Assembly (NCBI GenBank): GCA_031177735.1
Contig: JAPSKJ010000007.1
Location: 1 to 25,950, forward strand
DNA: 25,950 bases
From: Nocardioides sp.
Lineage (GTDB): Bacteria > Actinomycetota > Actinomycetes > Propionibacteriales > Nocardioidaceae
Reading direction: 5' to 3'
The notes under the pieces were generated by a model. It searched no databases. It had not been told where the DNA came from and saw only the letters and a list, made by a program, of their open reading frames with translations. The position numbers and the translations under genes are program-made. Shown here piece after piece: positions 23,964 through 25,950 of this stretch. Position 1 is the first letter of the stretch, and each line of letters opens with the position of its first letter.

Positions 23964-24896
23964 ATGTCCACACTCTCCACTCCCACCGCGGCCCGTCTCG
24001 GGCTGCTGCAGATCTGCCTGGCCGGCGTGCTGTGGGGCACCGGCGGGCTGGCCGTCCAGCTGATCCGCGACATCACGCCGATGGCGGTGTCGACGGTCAG
24101 CGCCTACCGGATGCTGCTCGCCGCGGCCGTGCTGGTCGCGGCGGTCCTCGCCTCCCGTGCGACCAGCCAGGTCCGCGACCTGCTGCGGCGCAGCCCGGCC
24201 CACGCGGTCGCCGTCGGCGTCGGCACCGGCGCCTACCAGGCGCTCTACTTCGCCGCCGTGGTCCACGCCGGCGTCACGGTCGCCACCGTGGTCAGCCTCG
24301 GTCTCGCGCCGGTCCTGCTGACCCTCGCCGAGGCGCTGCAGCGTCGGCAGCGCCCGACCCCGCGGCAGCTGCTCACCCTCGTCGCGGCCCTGGTCGGGCT
24401 GGTCCTGGTCAGCGCCTACAGCGGTCACGCCGGCACCGGGCCGGACCTCACCCTGGGTGTGCTCGAGGCGGTCGCGTCGGGGTCGGTCTATGCCGCCACC
24501 ACGGCGTTCGGACGCCCGCTCGCGCGCACGACCGACCCGCTCCCGCTGACCACCGTCACCACGACGGCGGGCGCCGTCGCGCTGCTGCCGTTCGCGGCCC
24601 TGGCCGACGGCCCGAAGGTCACCACGGACCCGGCTGCCGTCGGGCTGCTGCTCTACCTCGGGGTGTTCACGATGGCCCTCGCCTACGCCCTGTTGTACGC
24701 CGGCCTGCGGATCACCCGCAGCAGCGCGGCCGTGGTCGCGAGCCTGATGGAGCCGGTCACCGCCGCGGTGGCGGCGGCGGCGGTGCTCGGCGAGCGGCTG
24801 GCCGCGCCCGGGGTCGTCGGCACCGTGCTGATCCTCGGTGCGGTCGTGCTGCTGGAGGTGGAGCAGCCGCCGGATCCCGCTATGCCAGGCGTTTGA
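23964..24896 (+). CDS. EamA/DMT-superfamily exporter
   Basis: 310 residues with ten hydrophobic segments in two EamA repeats (about 12-145 and 160-295), the plan of drug/metabolite transporters that export amino acids or other small molecules. The first repeat begins CLAGVLWGTGGLAVQLI; the second ends SSAAVVASLMEPVTAA, the typical late EamA motif, followed by a VVLLEVEQPP tail. The ATG at 23964 has AGGAG ten bases upstream. That site is part of a base-pairing switch downstream of a 12-codon leader peptide. Its 3' end overlaps the convergent beta-lactamase-like gene by 17 bases. Substrate unknown; amino acid export would fit a leader-peptide sensor. Confidence 0.9.
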   Translation: MSTLSTPTAARLGLLQICLAGVLWGTGGLAVQLIRDITPMAVSTVSAYRMLLAAAVLVAAVLASRATSQVRDLLRRSPAHAVAVGVGTGAYQALYFAAVVHAGVTVATVVSLGLAPVLLTLAEALQRRQRPTPRQLLTLVAALVGLVLVSAYSGHAGTGPDLTLGVLEAVASGSVYAATTAFGRPLARTTDPLPLTTVTTTAGAVALLPFAALADGPKVTTDPAAVGLLLYLGVFTMALAYALLYAGLRITRSSAAVVASLMEPVTAAVAAAAVLGERLAAPGVVGTVLILGAVVLLEVEQPPDPAMPGV

Positions 24897-25896
24897 GCAG
24901 GCTGATCGCGCCGAGGTCGACCATCCGCGCCTGGTTGGCGAGCACGACCACGCCGGCACCTGACGACGGGAGCAGGCCGGCGAACGACCGGAAGCCTCCG
25001 GTGCCGCCGTTGTGCCACAGCATCAGCCCGGGTCTGGTGGGCCGCTGCCAGCCGAGGCCGGTGCTGCCGTCGCCGTGTGGCTGCTGGGTCAGCCGGATCG
25101 CCTCCTCCAGGGGCGAGCCCGCCGGGTCCAGCTGCGTGCGCACGAACCGCAGCATGTCGGTGACCGTCGAGCGCAGCGCCCCGGCGCCGGGGATGCCGGG
25201 CAGCGGCCACGGGTCGGCGGCCTTCCCGCGGCCACGGTGGCCGAGGACGGTGCGGGCGTCGTGGTCGGGGGTCGCGGTGCCGGTCATCACCGTGTCCGCC
25301 AGCTCGAGCGGGCGGCAGACCCGGTCGCGGACCAGCTCGGCGTAGGGCGCGCCGGCGGCGTGGGCCAGCGCGTTGCCGAGCAGTCCGAAGCCGGCGTTGG
25401 AGTAGGCGGGCTTGCCGGTGCCGGGCACCCGCCGCAACCGGGTGGTGGCGAGCCACGCGTGGAGCTGCTCCACGCCGAGGCCGGCATAGGGGTCGCGACC
25501 CCGCATCATCGCCACCGTGCCGGCCAGCACCTCCCGGGTGCCCGCCGGCGACCGCGGCAGGCCGGAGCGGTGGGTCGCGAGGTGCTCGAGCGTGATGGCG
25601 ACGCCGTCCCGGTCGGGGACGACCGCCCCCGCGGGCAGCAGGTCGCGCACGGGCGTGTCGAGCCGCCAGTCACCGCGCACCACGCCGTCGGCGAGGAGCA
25701 GCGCGGTGAAGACCTTCGTGATCGAGCCGATCTCGAACAGTGAGGAGGCTCCCGGTGCCTCGCCCCGGCCGGTGTCGCCGCGACCGGTGACGGCCTCGGC
25801 TGCGCCGGCCACGGCGCCGACGACGACACCGGTACGCCGCCGGGCGAGCCGGTCCGCGGTGGCGGCGACCGCCGCGGACAGGTCTGTCGTGGTCAC
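24880..25896 (-). CDS. Serine beta-lactamase-like / class C penicillin-binding family protein
   Basis: 338 residues of the beta-lactamase family (class C / DD-peptidase / esterase-like). The active-site triad motifs are present: S58-x-x-K61 in GSITKVFTALL, Y165-S-N in YSNAGFGLLG, and H295-NGGTGG as the KTG equivalent. HLATHRSGLPR after the first motif is typical of this family. No signal peptide is seen at the N-terminus (VTTTDLSAAVAATADRL), so it may be cytoplasmic or an esterase/peptidase rather than an antibiotic-degrading enzyme. The GTG at 25896 is seven bases after TAGGGT, so it is likely leaderless. It converges with and overlaps the EamA gene by 17 bases. Confidence 0.88.
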   Translation of the reverse strand: MTTTDLSAAVAATADRLARRRTGVVVGAVAGAAEAVTGRGDTGRGEAPGASSLFEIGSITKVFTALLLADGVVRGDWRLDTPVRDLLPAGAVVPDRDGVAITLEHLATHRSGLPRSPAGTREVLAGTVAMMRGRDPYAGLGVEQLHAWLATTRLRRVPGTGKPAYSNAGFGLLGNALAHAAGAPYAELVRDRVCRPLELADTVMTGTATPDHDARTVLGHRGRGKAADPWPLPGIPGAGALRSTVTDMLRFVRTQLDPAGSPLEEAIRLTQQPHGDGSTGLGWQRPTRPGLMLWHNGGTGGFRSFAGLLPSSGAGVVVLANQARMVDLGAISLLKRLA

Positions 25897-25903
25897 GGCG
25901 CCG

Positions 25904-25909
25904 ACCCTA
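25904..25909 (-). promoter_or_regulatory. -10 element for the leaderless beta-lactamase-like gene
   Basis: TAGGGT (25909-25904) ends seven bases before the GTG at 25896. No Shine-Dalgarno in between. The remaining 41 bases to the window edge show nothing else. Confidence 0.6.
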
Positions 25910-25950
25910 GCGAGCGGCCCCGCCGGTCGCGCCGGGAGTCGCTCGCCCGC

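Noticed and set aside
23256..24959. 567-codon open frame on the minus strand across the kinase and EamA genes
   Set aside because: Spans two well-supported plus-strand genes and has a low-complexity composition.
24880..25896. True secreted beta-lactamase
   Set aside because: Active-site motifs are present but no signal peptide is visible, and the family includes esterases and peptidases.

Overview
The window is very GC-rich DNA from a mycothiol-producing actinobacterium. mshB, an actinobacterial-type DapD, a 7Fe ferredoxin next to dapC, frequent GTG starts, many apparently leaderless genes and strong G/C at third codon positions all point to Actinobacteria. A Nocardioides-like genus is my inference, not something the sequence proves. 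It looks like core chromosome: no insertion sequence, phage, CRISPR array, rRNA or tRNA was seen. Genes are tightly packed, and the largest gaps (about 150-290 bases) hold control elements.

Left region (1-5600, minus strand). An isoleucine T-box leader controls ileS, followed by azlC, azlD and dapE. Every junction is a 4-base ATGA/GTGA overlap, so the four genes read as one translationally coupled operon; dapE runs off the left edge. Positions 5608-10518 hold a small unknown protein, a DinB-like protein, a secreted PI-PLC/GDPD-like phosphodiesterase, the pyruvate-transporter pair cstA-ybdD, and a second, closely related DinB-like protein.

Middle region (10550-15845). dapD (leaderless) leads into two tandem secreted paralogues that combine a lysozyme-like and an M15-peptidase-like domain. 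Each seems to keep only one of the two active sites. dapC and fdxA lie on the other strand and share a divergent promoter with a GNAT acetyltransferase. With dapE, three genes of the succinylase route to diaminopimelate and lysine lie within 14 kb.

Right region (15850-25950). It holds a VanW-type wall-associated protein, a small membrane protein, mshB and a Nudix hydrolase on the minus strand, with a divergent unknown protein. Then come a TesB-like thioesterase, an SRPBCC protein, a third DinB-like protein, an APH-fold kinase, an EamA exporter and a serine beta-lactamase-like enzyme.

Two control systems stand out. (1) Upstream of the EamA gene is a 12-codon leaderless mini-gene encoding VTHHIVLPPPVA. 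It is followed by RNA segments that can form either a 1:2 plus 3:4 fold, which hides the exporter's Shine-Dalgarno, or a 2:3 fold that frees it. This is a classic attenuator layout, apparently keyed to stalling at three proline codons. (2) At least ten starts, including that mini-gene, lie 6-8 bases after a TAnnnT -10 hexamer, implying widespread leaderless transcription. At two divergent gene pairs the opposing -10 boxes overlap on a shared CTAG core.
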